Made by a program: the position numbers and the translations under genes. A stretch of 64,000 bases of DNA from positions 372,001-436,000 of the forward strand of contig AP018180.1 in assembly GCA_002368155.1 (NCBI GenBank), read 5' to 3'. The notes beneath the pieces were generated by a model. The model was not told where the DNA came from, made no database searches, and was given only the letters and a program-made list of their open reading frames with translations. The stretch is from Nostoc carneum NIES-2107. Lineage in GTDB: Bacteria > Cyanobacteriota > Cyanobacteriia > Cyanobacteriales > Nostocaceae. This document shows positions 1 through 9,268 of this stretch, piece by piece; the stretch's first letter is position 1, and the number at the start of each line of letters is the position of its first letter.

Positions 1-1
1 A

Positions 2-1099
2 GAAAAAATCAAAAACCGAATGCGCGATCGCGTCGGTCAAGAATCTGCCAAGCAAGCTTTTAGGACTTTTTGGAGCCAGCAATATTTATCGCAAAAGGGC
101 TGGAACCCAGAAATTAATTTTTTTAAACAGAAGATTCGCCCTTTAATTGCTGCTAACTACTATCGCCGCATTGGTGAAGATGGCGAATTACTAGATGATT
201 TTTGGCTAATTGACTTACCCTTTGTCGGTTTATTTGCTCTGGAGTTATTAGTACGTAGCTTTTATATCAGACGCAGTCATCCCGGTTTTAGCTGGTTAGA
301 TGCTGTGTTATGGCGTTGGTACGATTTATTATTACTGTTGCCGTTTTTGCGATGGTTGCGAGTTATTCCCGTTGTCATCCGCCTCGATCAAGCGCGGTTA
401 GTAAATTTACGTCCAGTATGGCGGCAAATTAACCAAGGAATTGTCGCCAATTTTGCCGAAGAAATCACCGAAATTGTGGTGGTGAGAGTCATTAACCAAA
501 TTCAGGGATCAATTCAACGTGGGGAATTTACTCGCTGGCTGATGCAACAAGAGAGTCTGCGCCCCTACATAGATATTAATAATGTCAATGAAGTAGAAGC
601 GATCGCAGGTTTATTAGTACAAACTGTTGTTTACCAAGTATTGCCCAAAATTCAACCAGAAATTAACGCCATTTTGCGTCACAATATCAACACTGCCTTA
701 CAGCAAGTACCGCTATATCGCAACTTGCAAACCCTTCCAGGCGTAGGACAAGCCCAAACTCAAATTAGCGAGCAGTTAGTAACTCAAATCACAACTAGTC
801 TATATAACGTATTAGTGAGTGCTGTAGAAGATCCCGTTGGGGCAAAACTCACCAGTCAATTAGTCCAAAGCTTCAGCCAAGCCCTAGGTACAGAAGTCCA
901 AAACAAACAAGTACTTTCCGAAATTCAGAGTTTACTATCTGACTTTTTAGAAGAAGTCAAACTGAATTATGTTCAGCGCTTATCTCAAGAAGATCTAGAG
1001 CAAATTCTCCAACAAACCAGGCAGTTACGCACACAAGTACCATTGCAGCCAATCACAGGTAGTAGTGCGCTAACAGCCCGGGAAAAGTCGGGGAGATGA
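2..1099 (+). CDS. Conserved cyanobacterial membrane-associated protein, 5' partial
   Basis: The frame is open to the left edge, so the true start probably lies outside the window; the first in-window ATG is at 20. The visible 365 residues hold a polar N-terminal part with an NYYRRIGEDGELLDDFW stretch, then two hydrophobic segments (roughly residues 65-85 and 100-125) separated by a basic, Trp-rich stretch, then a long amphipathic helical region that repeats Gln/Val/Leu-rich patterns. I see no catalytic motif and cannot assign a function. It resembles conserved proteins found only in cyanobacteria (recollection, not a search). The stop codon is immediately followed by a heptanucleotide repeat tract. 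Confidence 0.75.
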   Translation, partial: EKIKNRMRDRVGQESAKQAFRTFWSQQYLSQKGWNPEINFFKQKIRPLIAANYYRRIGEDGELLDDFWLIDLPFVGLFALELLVRSFYIRRSHPGFSWLDAVLWRWYDLLLLLPFLRWLRVIPVVIRLDQARLVNLRPVWRQINQGIVANFAEEITEIVVVRVINQIQGSIQRGEFTRWLMQQESLRPYIDINNVNEVEAIAGLLVQTVVYQVLPKIQPEINAILRHNINTALQQVPLYRNLQTLPGVGQAQTQISEQLVTQITTSLYNVLVSAVEDPVGAKLTSQLVQSFSQALGTEVQNKQVLSEIQSLLSDFLEEVKLNYVQRLSQEDLEQILQQTRQLRTQVPLQPITGSSALTAREKSGR

Positions 1100-1224
1100 G
1101 GGACTGGGGACTGGGGACTGGGGAAAAGGGGAAAGGGAAAGGGGTAAAAGGAAACAAACACCCAATACCAATTACCAATTACCTATTACTTCCCAATGCC
1201 CAATGCCCAATGCCCCATGCCCAT
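1100..1224. repeat. STRR heptanucleotide repeat tract
   Basis: Degenerate 7-bp tandem units follow each other: GGGGACT units directly after the upstream stop codon, a G/A-rich stretch, then AATTACC-like units and CCCAATG units up to about 1224. The short frame at 1096-1299 is only this repeat read through and is not a gene. Confidence 0.85.
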
Positions 1225-1278
1225 ATAATAATTTCTTCCTACTCCCTCCAAAAGAAATGCGCTAAACTCAGATTAGGT

Positions 1279-1357
1279 CGAACCATATTTGGTTCGTAAC
1301 AAGACTTCTTGGAAGATATCCCTATCGCAGGAAGTGGGTCGATGCCCACTTTTTTTA
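1279..1357 (+). promoter_or_regulatory. rimP leader with two hairpins and a U-run
   Basis: Two hairpins precede rimP. The first pairs CGAACCA (1279-1285) with TGGTTCG (1290-1296). The second pairs AAGTGGG (1332-1338) with CCCACTT (1345-1351) and runs straight into T residues to 1356, the form of an intrinsic terminator, 13 bp before the start codon. A GTGGG/CCCAC hairpin plus U-run just before rimP is a known arrangement in several bacterial groups, so attenuation of the rimP-nusA-infB operon is likely. The mechanism is inferred. Confidence 0.65.
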
Positions 1358-1369
1358 TTGGATTTTCGC

Positions 1370-1831
1370 ATGACTCATCCTTTAGTCCCACAAATTATTG
1401 ATTTGGCAACACCAGTGGCAGAAGAACTGGGATTGGAAGTAGTTGGTGTAGTTTTTCACACTAACCAACGTCCACCAGTGTTGCGGGTAGACATTCGCAA
1501 TCCTCAGCAGGATACTGGTTTAGATGATTGCGAACGGATGAGTCGAGCTTTAGAAGCTTCTTTAGATGCGGCGGAGATTATTCCAGATGCTTATGTCTTG
1601 GAAATATCTAGTCCCGGTATATCGCGACAACTTGTGACAGACAGGGAGTTTATTTCTTTTAAAGGATTTCCTATCATCGTTTCCACTTCCCCACCCTACG
1701 AAGGACAGCAAGAGTGGACAGGTCAGTTGATTCGCCGGGATGAGCAAACGGTTTTTTTAAACCAAAAAGGTCGTGTAGTCGAAGTTCCCCGTGCCTTAAT
1801 TACTAAGGTGCAGCTGGATGAGCGCCGATAA
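1370..1831 (+). CDS. rimP: Ribosome maturation factor RimP
   Basis: RimP takes part in assembly of the 30S ribosomal subunit. The protein begins [21 protein letters not shown] and has the RimP N-terminal domain with [14 protein letters not shown] and the [10 protein letters not shown] signature, followed by the SH3-like C-terminal domain; 153 residues is the usual length. A longer frame opens at 1289, but it would translate the terminator-like leader hairpin, so the ATG at 1370 is chosen. It heads the rimP-nusA-ylxR-infB cluster found across bacteria. Confidence 0.95.
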   Translation: MTHPLVPQIIDLATPVAEELGLEVVGVVFHTNQRPPVLRVDIRNPQQDTGLDDCERMSRALEASLDAAEIIPDAYVLEISSPGISRQLVTDREFISFKGFPIIVSTSPPYEGQQEWTGQLIRRDEQTVFLNQKGRVVEVPRALITKVQLDERR

Positions 1832-1832
1832 C

Positions 1833-1995
1833 CTAGAGGTTAAAGGCTAGGAGCTAGAGGCTAGGGGCTAGAGGCTAGAGGCTAGGAGCTAGAGGCTAGG
1901 GACTAGAGTAAAACTTTTCTCTAATCCTTAATCTCTAATGTGTTGTTTTCACTACCTAGTCCTGAATTTCTAGCCCTTAGTCCTAGTCCCTAGCC
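1833..1995. repeat. CTAGAGG-type heptad repeat with inverted partner
   Basis: Between rimP and nusA, 1833-1910 is a run of imperfect 7-bp units (CTAGAGG, CTAGGGG, CTAGGAG). At 1955-1995 related sequence appears in the opposite orientation (TAGTCCT, CTAGCCC, CTAGTCC), so the two tracts could form a long hairpin in the mRNA. A Shine-Dalgarno-like AAAGGAGA follows at about 2017 for nusA. Confidence 0.8.
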
Positions 1996-2028
1996 TTTTC
2001 CATCCTTGATTTTTAAAGGAGATTACTT

Positions 2029-3342
2029 ATGTCAATGGTTACTTTACCTGGATTAAAAGATTTAATTGAAAGTATAAGTCGTGAGCGTAATTTACCTCGC
2101 TTGGCTGTGCAATCGGCAATTAGAGAAGCTCTGCTCAAAGGTTATGAACGCTATCGTCGTGCCCAAAATTTGGAGCGCAAACAATTTGATGAAGATTACT
2201 TTGAGAATTTTGAAGTAGAACTCGATATTGAAGAAGAAGGTTTCCGGGTACTTTCAACTAAAACAATTGTTGAAGAAGTTAGTAACTCTGACCACCAAAT
2301 ATCTCTTGATGAAGTACAACAAGTAGCGCCTGAAGCTCAGTTAGGAGATTCTGTAGTCCTAGATGTTACCCCAGACCAAGGGGAATTTGGCCGGATGGCG
2401 GCGATGCAAACAAAGCAAGTACTCGCTCAAAAACTGCGGGATCAACAGCGCCAGATGGTACAAGAAGAGTTTCAAGACTTAGAAAGTACCGTGCTCCAAG
2501 CCAGAGTGTTGCGGTTTGAGCGACAATCAGTAATTTTGGCTGTTAGCAGTGGTTTTGGTCAACCAGAAGTAGAGGCGGAATTACCAAAACGAGAACAGCT
2601 ACCTAATGATAACTATCGAGCTAATGCCACCTTTAAGGTATATCTCAAAAAGGTTTCTCAAGGTCAGCAACGCGGCCCGCAATTATTAGTATCCCGCGCT
2701 GATGCCGGTTTAGTAGTATATTTATTCGCCAATGAAGTACCAGAAATAGAAGATGAAGTGGTGCGGATTGTAGCGGTAGCACGAGAAGCCAATCCTCCTT
2801 CTCGTTATGTCGGCCCCCGGACTAAAATTGCTGTAGATACTCTCGACCGTGATGTAGACCCAGTTGGCGCTTGTATTGGCGCACGGGGATCGCGGATTCA
2901 AGTGGTAGTTAATGAATTACGCGGTGAAAAAATTGACGTGATTCGCTGGTCTCCAGACCCAGCAACTTACATTGCCAATGCTCTCAGCCCTGCAAGAGTA
3001 GACGAAGTCCGCCTTATGGATCCAGAAACGCGGCAAACTCATGTGCTAGTAGCGGAAGATCAACTGAGTTTGGCTATTGGTAAAGAAGGACAAAATGTCC
3101 GTTTAGCAGCCCGTTTGACTGGGTGGAAGATTGATATTAAAGATAAAGCTAAATATGACCAAGCCGCAGAAGATGCTAAATTTGCTGCTGCTCGTGCCAA
3201 ATACCAAGCCGAGCAAGAGGAAGAAGATGAATATGAATATGAAGATGAGGATGAATCCGATCTACCAGAACTAGAAGATGATAGCAATCAAGAAGAATTA
3301 GAATTAGAAGATGATTCTTTTGACAATAACGATGACGAGTAG
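2029..3342 (+). CDS. nusA: Transcription termination/antitermination protein NusA
   Basis: NusA binds RNA polymerase and nascent RNA and modulates pausing, termination and antitermination. The 437 residues show the N-terminal polymerase-binding domain (LPGLKDLIESISRERNLP, then AIREALLKGYERYRRA), an S1 domain around residues 140-210, and tandem KH domains with GACIGARG at 280-287 and LSLAIGKEGQNVRLA near 345-360. The last about 50 residues are a strongly acidic Glu/Asp tail. The acidic repeats of E. coli NusA are absent, as is usual in cyanobacteria. A good ribosome binding site lies before the ATG. Confidence 0.97.
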   Translation: MSMVTLPGLKDLIESISRERNLPRLAVQSAIREALLKGYERYRRAQNLERKQFDEDYFENFEVELDIEEEGFRVLSTKTIVEEVSNSDHQISLDEVQQVAPEAQLGDSVVLDVTPDQGEFGRMAAMQTKQVLAQKLRDQQRQMVQEEFQDLESTVLQARVLRFERQSVILAVSSGFGQPEVEAELPKREQLPNDNYRANATFKVYLKKVSQGQQRGPQLLVSRADAGLVVYLFANEVPEIEDEVVRIVAVAREANPPSRYVGPRTKIAVDTLDRDVDPVGACIGARGSRIQVVVNELRGEKIDVIRWSPDPATYIANALSPARVDEVRLMDPETRQTHVLVAEDQLSLAIGKEGQNVRLAARLTGWKIDIKDKAKYDQAAEDAKFAAARAKYQAEQEEEDEYEYEDEDESDLPELEDDSNQEELELEDDSFDNNDDE

Positions 3343-3488
3343 TTTATTAACATCCAGTTATTTAAGTAACAATACTTTAACAAGATGTATTAATAGTTTC
3401 TTCGTATCTCAGGGTTAAGATAAACAAAGATAAGCATTTAAAGCATCTTTGCTGAATCAAAATACTGAGGTGAGGTAGCAAAAAATTC

Positions 3489-3764
3489 ATGAAACCGAAT
3501 TATCGGCGTTGTGTGAGTTGCCGCCAAGTAGCCTTAAAAGAAGAGTTTTGGCGGATTGTCCGCGTCTTTCCATCGGGAAAGGTACAATTAGATGAGGGCA
3601 TGGGGCGTTCTGCTTATATATGCCCACAGACGAGCTGCTTGCAAGCCGCTCAGAAAAAAAATCGACTAGGGCGATCGCTACATGCAACAGTGCCAGAAAC
3701 ACTGTATCAAACATTGTGGCAGCGTCTAGCCAATAGCAATACCCAAAATCAAATTTTAATTTAA
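3489..3764 (+). CDS. ylxR: YlxR family RNA-binding protein (DUF448)
   Basis: This small basic protein (91 aa) has the family signature RRCVSCRQ near the N-terminus, a GRSAYICPQTSCLQAAQKKNRLGRSL core and an Arg/Lys-rich surface. YlxR proteins sit between nusA and infB in most bacteria, as here; the Bacillus/Clostridioides member (RnpM) is reported to bind RNase P RNA. The start has the family sequence MKPNYRRC and follows GAGGTAGC. Confidence 0.93.
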   Translation: MKPNYRRCVSCRQVALKEEFWRIVRVFPSGKVQLDEGMGRSAYICPQTSCLQAAQKKNRLGRSLHATVPETLYQTLWQRLANSNTQNQILI

Positions 3765-4239
3765 GAAATTTGTGACGGTAATCCCTAGAGTAATTGTGCC
3801 AGAAGCCGAACTAGCGCTAGTAACACAGTCTCTGTTGATTGCTGGGGTTAGTGTCAAAATAGTAAATGGGTGTAGTTGACAAACGCCTCTTTTACAATTA
3901 AGAGAGACGAAGTAATACTCCCAACAAGTTTTACTCGATTGTGTTGTGGAAGACTCAGAATCAGCAAAACAAAAAACTACAAAATGGCAACCTGGTAGCG
4001 CTCAGGCGCAGTTCGGCATCCAGAACACCTATAAAGATTTTTTATTTAAAAAACTTTTATGGGTGCCCAGACATCATGATTACTGGTGGGGATGCCAGCA
4101 ATGAACCGAGACATCTCTCTTTCCTGATTGGAGGCACCGACAAAATCTAAACGGCAACCAAAAAACAGTAGTCAAAGGATGGAGATGTCACAAACCAGGC
4201 AACCATCCGCTAAAACTGTAAATTAAAGGGGAAGAGTGG
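3765..4239 (+). other. Long leader between ylxR and infB
   Basis: These 475 bases hold no convincing gene. A 69-codon frame at 3941-4150 has no recognisable features. A 35-codon GTG frame at 3772-3879 is also seen and is not supported. There is an A/T hairpin pairing AAAG-TTTTTTA with TAAAAAA-CTTT at about 4033-4057. The infB start is preceded by AAAGGGGAAGAG. This is probably a structured infB leader or internal promoter region. Confidence 0.5.
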
Positions 4240-7200
4240 ATGAACAACGGCAAAGTTAGAATCTATGAATTATCAAAGGAATTAAATTTGGATAACAAAG
4301 AGCTATTAGCAATATGCGACCAGCTCAATATCGCGGTCAAAAGCCATAGCAGTACAATTTCAGATTCGGAGGCAGAACGCATCCGTTCCGCTGCAGAAAA
4401 ATTCGCAGCAACGAATGGAACGCCTAAAAAAGACACAGGCATCAACACACATCAAGCACATGGGCCACAAGCTGGCTCTCGCAATCGACCTGCACCACCA
4501 CCTCACAAACAAGAAATTTTGGAAATTCGTAAACCCAAAATATTGAGAAATCCTAACTCTAACGCCCCAGAGGCATCAGTTAATACTAGTACCCCATCTG
4601 CTTTGTCTGAAGCTAATCCTCCTTCACCTCCAAAGCCCTTCGCTACACAAGTCTCACCCATGCAGCCGACGGCACCAACTCGACCCGTACCCCGGAATCA
4701 ATCAGAGACCCCACAGCAACCAGCTGTTAAAAATGCGGATACAACGCCTAATGCCCAACCGAAAGAAAAAATAGTTGGGGAAAAGCCAGAAAAACCAGTT
4801 TCAGCTAAACCTAGGCAAGAAAAACCGCCAAAACCTCAACTAGTTGCGCCACCAGCCAGACCGGTATCTGAAGCACCAGCGATCGAGCCGCTGAGTCAGG
4901 CAGACAAACCAATTCTCAAACGCGAACGCCCCAAACGCAGCGAAGAAGAACGCGAGCAAATTAAGCCCAGGGCAGCCAAACCAGGCACAGACCCAACTGC
5001 ACAGCCTACACCACAAAAACAGGCTCGTCCTACACCCGGCCCAGTTAAACCAGAACAAAGAGGAAATCGTGCTCCAGGTGGAGCACCATTCGCCGATTCT
5101 CAACGGCCCAGCAGACCAGTTCGTCCCAGCGAATCTGTAGCAGCAATGCCCATTGCTACGCCACCCAGACCTATGCAAGGCGGAGCAGGGAAAGCAGCAG
5201 CAACAACAACACTGGATGAAGCGATTCCTGCTGACATCCTTGATTTGAAACGCCCCACACCACCTCGTCCAGCCAAAGGTGGGAAAAAGTGGCAGGAAGA
5301 AGAAATAATTGATGAAATTAAAGAAAAATCTGGCAAGGCTGGTGTAAAAGGTAAGCGAGTCAAGCCGCTCTTAGAGGATGATTTTGAGGAAGACGATTTA
5401 CTGGATGAAGAAGGTCTGGAAATTCCAGCTACAGTCCAGGTGAGCCTTTCCATCGCTCGTCCTCCCAAACCAAAATCAACAAGGCCTGCACAACAACCTG
5501 CAATAGCTGTTGCTAGCCCCAACACTAAAGGGAGAAAATCTGCTGCCACTAACCGCGATCAAAACCGTCGCCAAGAAGTAGAAACCAAGCGTGAGCGGCC
5601 AGAAAAATTGGTGGTCACCGGGCCAATGACAGTGCAAGAACTGGCGGATGCCTTAGCGATCGCGGATACAGAGATTGTGAAAATCCTGTTCCTCAAAGGT
5701 ATGGCAGTGAGCATCACCCAAAATCTGGATGTGCCAACCATTACCTTAATCTGCACCGATTTAGAAGTAGCAGTTGAAACCGCCGAGCCAGAAGCAGAAG
5801 CCCGCAAAGTCACAGAAATGCTGGATCTGGCAGATATGGAAAATCTCCATCGCCGTCCACCAGTAGTGACCATTATGGGTCACGTAGACCACGGGAAAAC
5901 CACCTTGCTGGACTCGATCCGCAAAACTAAAGTGGCTGCTGGCGAAGCTGGTGGGATCACTCAGCATATTGGCGCATACCATGTGGATATCGAACATGAA
6001 GGTAAACCACAGCAAATCGTTTTCCTCGATACCCCTGGTCACGAAGCATTCACCGCTATGCGGGCAAGAGGAGCAAGAGTTACAGATATTGCCGTTTTGG
6101 TAGTAGCTGCTGATGATGGTGTACGTCCTCAAACCATTGAAGCCATCAGTCACGCTCAGGCTGCGGGAGTGCCCATTGTTGTAGCCATTAACAAAATTGA
6201 CAAAGAAGGCGCACAACCAGAGCGGGTAAAACAAGAACTTACCAACTACGGTCTAACAGCAGAAGACTGGGGTGGTGAAACAATTATGGTTCCTGTAAGT
6301 GCAATCAAGGGAGAGAACCTCGATACACTCCTAGAAATGATTCTGCTGGTCGCAGAAGTTGCCGAACTATCTGCCAACCCAGACCGAGAGGCAAAAGGAA
6401 CTGTCATTGAAGCACACTTGGATAAAGCCAAGGGCGCAGTTGCTACCTTGCTGATTCAAAATGGCACCCTGCATGTTGGAGATATGTTGGTAGCTGGCTC
6501 CGCATTTGGTAAAGTGCGGGCTATGGTCGATGACAGAGGTAGAAGAGTAGAAGTTGCTAGTCCTTCCTTTGCTGTTGAAGTCTTAGGGTTGAGCGATGTG
6601 CCAGCCGCAGGTGATGAATTTGAGGCCTTCGAGAACGAAAAAGAAGCACGCGCTCTCGCCAGCGATCGCGCCGACAAACAACGTCAATCCCGACTCTTAC
6701 AGGGACGCGTTACCCTCACAACCCTGTCAGCTCAAGCACAAGAAGGCGAGTTGAAAGAACTCAACTTGATCCTGAAAGCAGACGTACAAGGTTCCGTGGA
6801 AGCGATTGTGGGATCGCTCAGACAAATCCCCCAAAACGAAGTCCAAATCCGGATGCTGTTAGCAACTGCTGGCGAAATCACCGAAACAGATATCGACTTA
6901 GCTGCTGCTAGTAACGCCGTCATTATTGGCTTTAACACCACCTACGCTAGTGGAGCTAGACAAGCTGCTGATGAAGCGGGTGTAGATGTACGGGAATACA
7001 ACATCATCTACAAACTCCTCGAAGATATTCAAGGAGCCTTGGAAGGTCTGTTGGAACCCGAATTGGTGGAAGAACCCTTAGGTCAAACCGAAGTCCGTGC
7101 TGTCTTCCCAGTTGGTCGCGGTGCGGTTGCTGGTTGTTATGTACAATCTGGCAAACTTATTCGTAACTGCAAAGTGCGGGTACGTCGTAGCGGTAAGGTA

Positions 7201-7374
7201 ATTTACGAAGGCGTTCTGGATTCCCTCAAACGGATGAAAGAAGATGCCCGGGAAGTCAATGCCGGTTATGAATGCGGTATTAACATTGATAAATTCCATG
7301 ATTGGGCTGAAGGTGACATCATCGAAGCCTACCAAATGGTGACTAAACGTCGCACTCTGACAATGACAAAGTAG
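4240..7374 (+). CDS. infB: Translation initiation factor IF-2
   Basis: IF-2 is the GTPase that brings initiator tRNA to the ribosome. The 1044-residue protein has a short IF2 N-terminal helical domain (residues 1-50, [18 protein letters not shown]), a long Pro/Lys/Gln-rich linker of about 350 residues with two acidic patches, a second IF2-N domain (near 460-520), and the G domain with GHVDHGKT at 547-554, DTPGH at 597-601 and NKID at 651-654. Domains II, III and IV follow. The long disordered linker is typical of cyanobacterial IF-2. Many apparent frames overlapping this gene are shadows. Confidence 0.98.
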   Translation: MNNGKVRIYELSKELNLDNKELLAICDQLNIAVKSHSSTISDSEAERIRSAAEKFAATNGTPKKDTGINTHQAHGPQAGSRNRPAPPPHKQEILEIRKPKILRNPNSNAPEASVNTSTPSALSEANPPSPPKPFATQVSPMQPTAPTRPVPRNQSETPQQPAVKNADTTPNAQPKEKIVGEKPEKPVSAKPRQEKPPKPQLVAPPARPVSEAPAIEPLSQADKPILKRERPKRSEEEREQIKPRAAKPGTDPTAQPTPQKQARPTPGPVKPEQRGNRAPGGAPFADSQRPSRPVRPSESVAAMPIATPPRPMQGGAGKAAATTTLDEAIPADILDLKRPTPPRPAKGGKKWQEEEIIDEIKEKSGKAGVKGKRVKPLLEDDFEEDDLLDEEGLEIPATVQVSLSIARPPKPKSTRPAQQPAIAVASPNTKGRKSAATNRDQNRRQEVETKRERPEKLVVTGPMTVQELADALAIADTEIVKILFLKGMAVSITQNLDVPTITLICTDLEVAVETAEPEAEARKVTEMLDLADMENLHRRPPVVTIMGHVDHGKTTLLDSIRKTKVAAGEAGGITQHIGAYHVDIEHEGKPQQIVFLDTPGHEAFTAMRARGARVTDIAVLVVAADDGVRPQTIEAISHAQAAGVPIVVAINKIDKEGAQPERVKQELTNYGLTAEDWGGETIMVPVSAIKGENLDTLLEMILLVAEVAELSANPDREAKGTVIEAHLDKAKGAVATLLIQNGTLHVGDMLVAGSAFGKVRAMVDDRGRRVEVASPSFAVEVLGLSDVPAAGDEFEAFENEKEARALASDRADKQRQSRLLQGRVTLTTLSAQAQEGELKELNLILKADVQGSVEAIVGSLRQIPQNEVQIRMLLATAGEITETDIDLAAASNAVIIGFNTTYASGARQAADEAGVDVREYNIIYKLLEDIQGALEGLLEPELVEEPLGQTEVRAVFPVGRGAVAGCYVQSGKLIRNCKVRVRRSGKVIYEGVLDSLKRMKEDAREVNAGYECGINIDKFHDWAEGDIIEAYQMVTKRRTLTMTK

Positions 7375-7495
7375 TGCTGAGTCTACTAGTGCTGAGTTCT
7401 AAGTAAAAGCTCTGAGTTTTGAGTTCTCAACCTCAATACTCGCAACTTCAAACTTACAACTCAGCACCTACAACTCAGAATTGAGAAATGTAACT

Positions 7496-8149
7496 ATGGC
7501 CTCATTTCGATCTGAACCTATCTTGTGGCTTCACGTCGCTGGTTTGGCGACGTTGCCGATTTTTTTGTTTTTGTGCCTAGTTTTTCTATCTGTAGGCGAG
7601 CCAGTCTTACCTGTGTGGATGGAGCTATGTTTAGTGGCCGCGATTGGAGTGCTACCACTACTGTGGATGCAATTTCGTCGGCCATTTTACATATTTGCGA
7701 TTTTGGGAGTTGCACTCAAGCCAGAAAATCTGACTGAGCAACAACGCAAAATTCTTTGTTTAATTAATACTAATTTCAATCGTGTGCTGTCCGTTTTGGC
7801 AGCAATATTATTAGTAGGGGTGCTGTGGCAAATGTACCAAGCTGCGCCACTGGTAGCCAACATTGCCAGTTTTCTACCCCAATGGCGTAGCGTCGGATTG
7901 CTGCTAGCTGCTTTGGCTTTTTTTGCCAGCAATCTGTTTTTGCAAATTCCCGTGAGTGTAGCCAGGATTTTGGTGACTAATGACACAGAATTTGCAGCCA
8001 TAGAACCATTACCTTTAGATAAGATTCAGCAGGATTACACAATTGTAGGGGTGCGGGTTAATCAAATATTGCCCCGGTTATTTAAATCCGTGTTAGGTAT
8101 TAATAGAAACACCCAGCAGACCCTAGAGCAAAACACCGATGAAGATTAG
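7496..8149 (+). CDS. Low-complexity tail membrane protein
   Basis: This 217-residue protein starts MASFRSEPILWLHVAGLATLP and has four to five membrane segments (about residues 10-35, 42-62, 90-112 and 125-150). It ends in a short polar Gln/Asn/Asp tail. It resembles the cyanobacterial family named low-complexity tail membrane protein, which is commonly next to infB; its role is unknown. The frame opens at a TTG (7481), but the ATG at 7496 matches the family start. The DNA between infB and this gene contains degenerate CTGAGTT/ACAACTC heptads. Confidence 0.8.
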   Translation: MASFRSEPILWLHVAGLATLPIFLFLCLVFLSVGEPVLPVWMELCLVAAIGVLPLLWMQFRRPFYIFAILGVALKPENLTEQQRKILCLINTNFNRVLSVLAAILLVGVLWQMYQAAPLVANIASFLPQWRSVGLLLAALAFFASNLFLQIPVSVARILVTNDTEFAAIEPLPLDKIQQDYTIVGVRVNQILPRLFKSVLGINRNTQQTLEQNTDED

Positions 8150-8240
8150 GAAAAATCATCTATTTTCTCCTGTACAAGTCGGATTGCATGAAGTGAAACC
8201 TGCGGTACATTTTGAAGTTAAAACTGAGGAATGAGAAACT

Positions 8241-8438
8241 ATGGCTCAAATTCCAACTTCTAGCGATCGCCAATTTACTGATGATAGTGAAATTTGGCAC
8301 AGCCTCAAATCCGCGATCGCCGCTAGTTCTGGTTTCCAACGATGGCAACTAGAGCGCGATTTGCAATTAGACGGAGTGCTTTTAGAACAACAAGTACAAC
8401 GCTATTTGCGGGAAACTTTAGAAACACTGGCTTACTAA
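8241..8438 (+). CDS. Small conserved cyanobacterial protein
   Basis: A 65-residue protein with no membrane segment, rich in Gln, Leu and Arg, predicted helical (SEIWHSLKSAIAASSGFQRW, LQLDGVLLEQQVQRYLRETLETL). No function is recognised. It follows the membrane protein by 91 bp on the same strand and its stop codon overlaps the stop of the opposite-strand gene by 4 bp. The start has an upstream GAGGAATGAGAAACT. Confidence 0.7.
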   Translation: MAQIPTSSDRQFTDDSEIWHSLKSAIAASSGFQRWQLERDLQLDGVLLEQQVQRYLRETLETLAY

Positions 8439-8953
8439 ACGCCCATCAAATTTTCTATGTTCGTTTGCAAGCTCCGGAGTTGGCGGTAGGCAGTTTCCAA
8501 CCGATCCCCGTCAACTTCCACTTCTGATGTAGGATAATTTTTTAAAATTTCGATTAGGGTTATCTGGCTATCTTGCCTAGCAGAAAGCACCAAAGCAGCA
8601 CGTAAAGCTTGCCTGTCTGCCTTTTGGGACGGTGTGTGAATTACTTGACTAATTTGATCCAAAATCACGTTACCAATGGGCGTATTTAAAACCCTATCTA
8701 AAAACACTGGGTTTACTTTCACTGGTTGCGTTAAACACTGACGTACTGCTTTGGAGTTTTGCCGCGCCAAAGCAAAATTTATGTTTAGGGAACTAGAAAG
8801 TTCGCCTGTTTGGGCAAATCTCGAAATTTCCTCTACTGAAAGTGATTCCCGAAAAACTTTGTAGTTTAGGACTACTTGTTCTGCTGCCCAGACAGGAGTA
8901 GCAACTGTCAACAGCAAAATGTAAAGAACTAAGTTCAGAAAGTGATACCGCAT
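8435..8953 (-). CDS. Exported DUF1400-type protein
   Basis: The 172-residue protein has a clear signal peptide (MRYHFLNLVLYILLLTVATPVWAAEQ) and then a domain like the DUF1400 region found at the N-terminus of some cyanobacterial alpha/beta hydrolases (VFRESLSVEEISRFAQTGELS, and VNPVFLDRVLNTPIGNVILDQ). Here it stands alone, with no hydrolase domain following. It probably acts in the periplasm or at the outer membrane. DUF1400 is assigned from remembered family sequence. Confidence 0.72.
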   Translation of the reverse strand: MRYHFLNLVLYILLLTVATPVWAAEQVVLNYKVFRESLSVEEISRFAQTGELSSSLNINFALARQNSKAVRQCLTQPVKVNPVFLDRVLNTPIGNVILDQISQVIHTPSQKADRQALRAALVLSARQDSQITLIEILKNYPTSEVEVDGDRLETAYRQLRSLQTNIENLMGV

Positions 8954-9268
8954 ATCTCTTGATTTCCCAAAACCTGGCTGTGGTGAAAATGATATTTCTG
9001 CACAATTAGTAGCAGCATCCTGCGCTATCCAAGTATTTATACTTACTTAAGAGCATTTGCCAACCATCGAGTGATATCAGTTCTCGAAAGTGGCTTTACA
9101 AAAATTTTTAGTGATAAATAATATAAGTTCTGTAATTTATCTGTGAAATTTAGCTGATCAATTGCTGACGATCCGGTATAGTTTTGCATGGGTTTGGCAG
9201 CTTAATAGCTGTCACCTACCACCTTATTGTTTAAGGTAACTTCATTCAGCACTTCACAGACATCAAAA
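8954..9268. other. Divergent intergenic region
   Basis: This 315-bp A/T-rich region separates two divergent genes for exported proteins and must hold both promoters. I see no repeat tract or clear operator. Confidence 0.4.

Noticed and set aside
1096-1299. 67-codon plus-strand frame
   Set aside because: It is a translation of GGGGACT and AATTACC heptads and has no protein character.
3941-4150. 69-codon frame in the infB leader
   Set aside because: No recognisable motif, no good ribosome binding site and no family I know; likely chance in a leader region.
4840-6234. Long minus-strand frames opposite infB
   Set aside because: Shadows of the GC-biased, Pro-rich infB coding sequence; no family resemblance.
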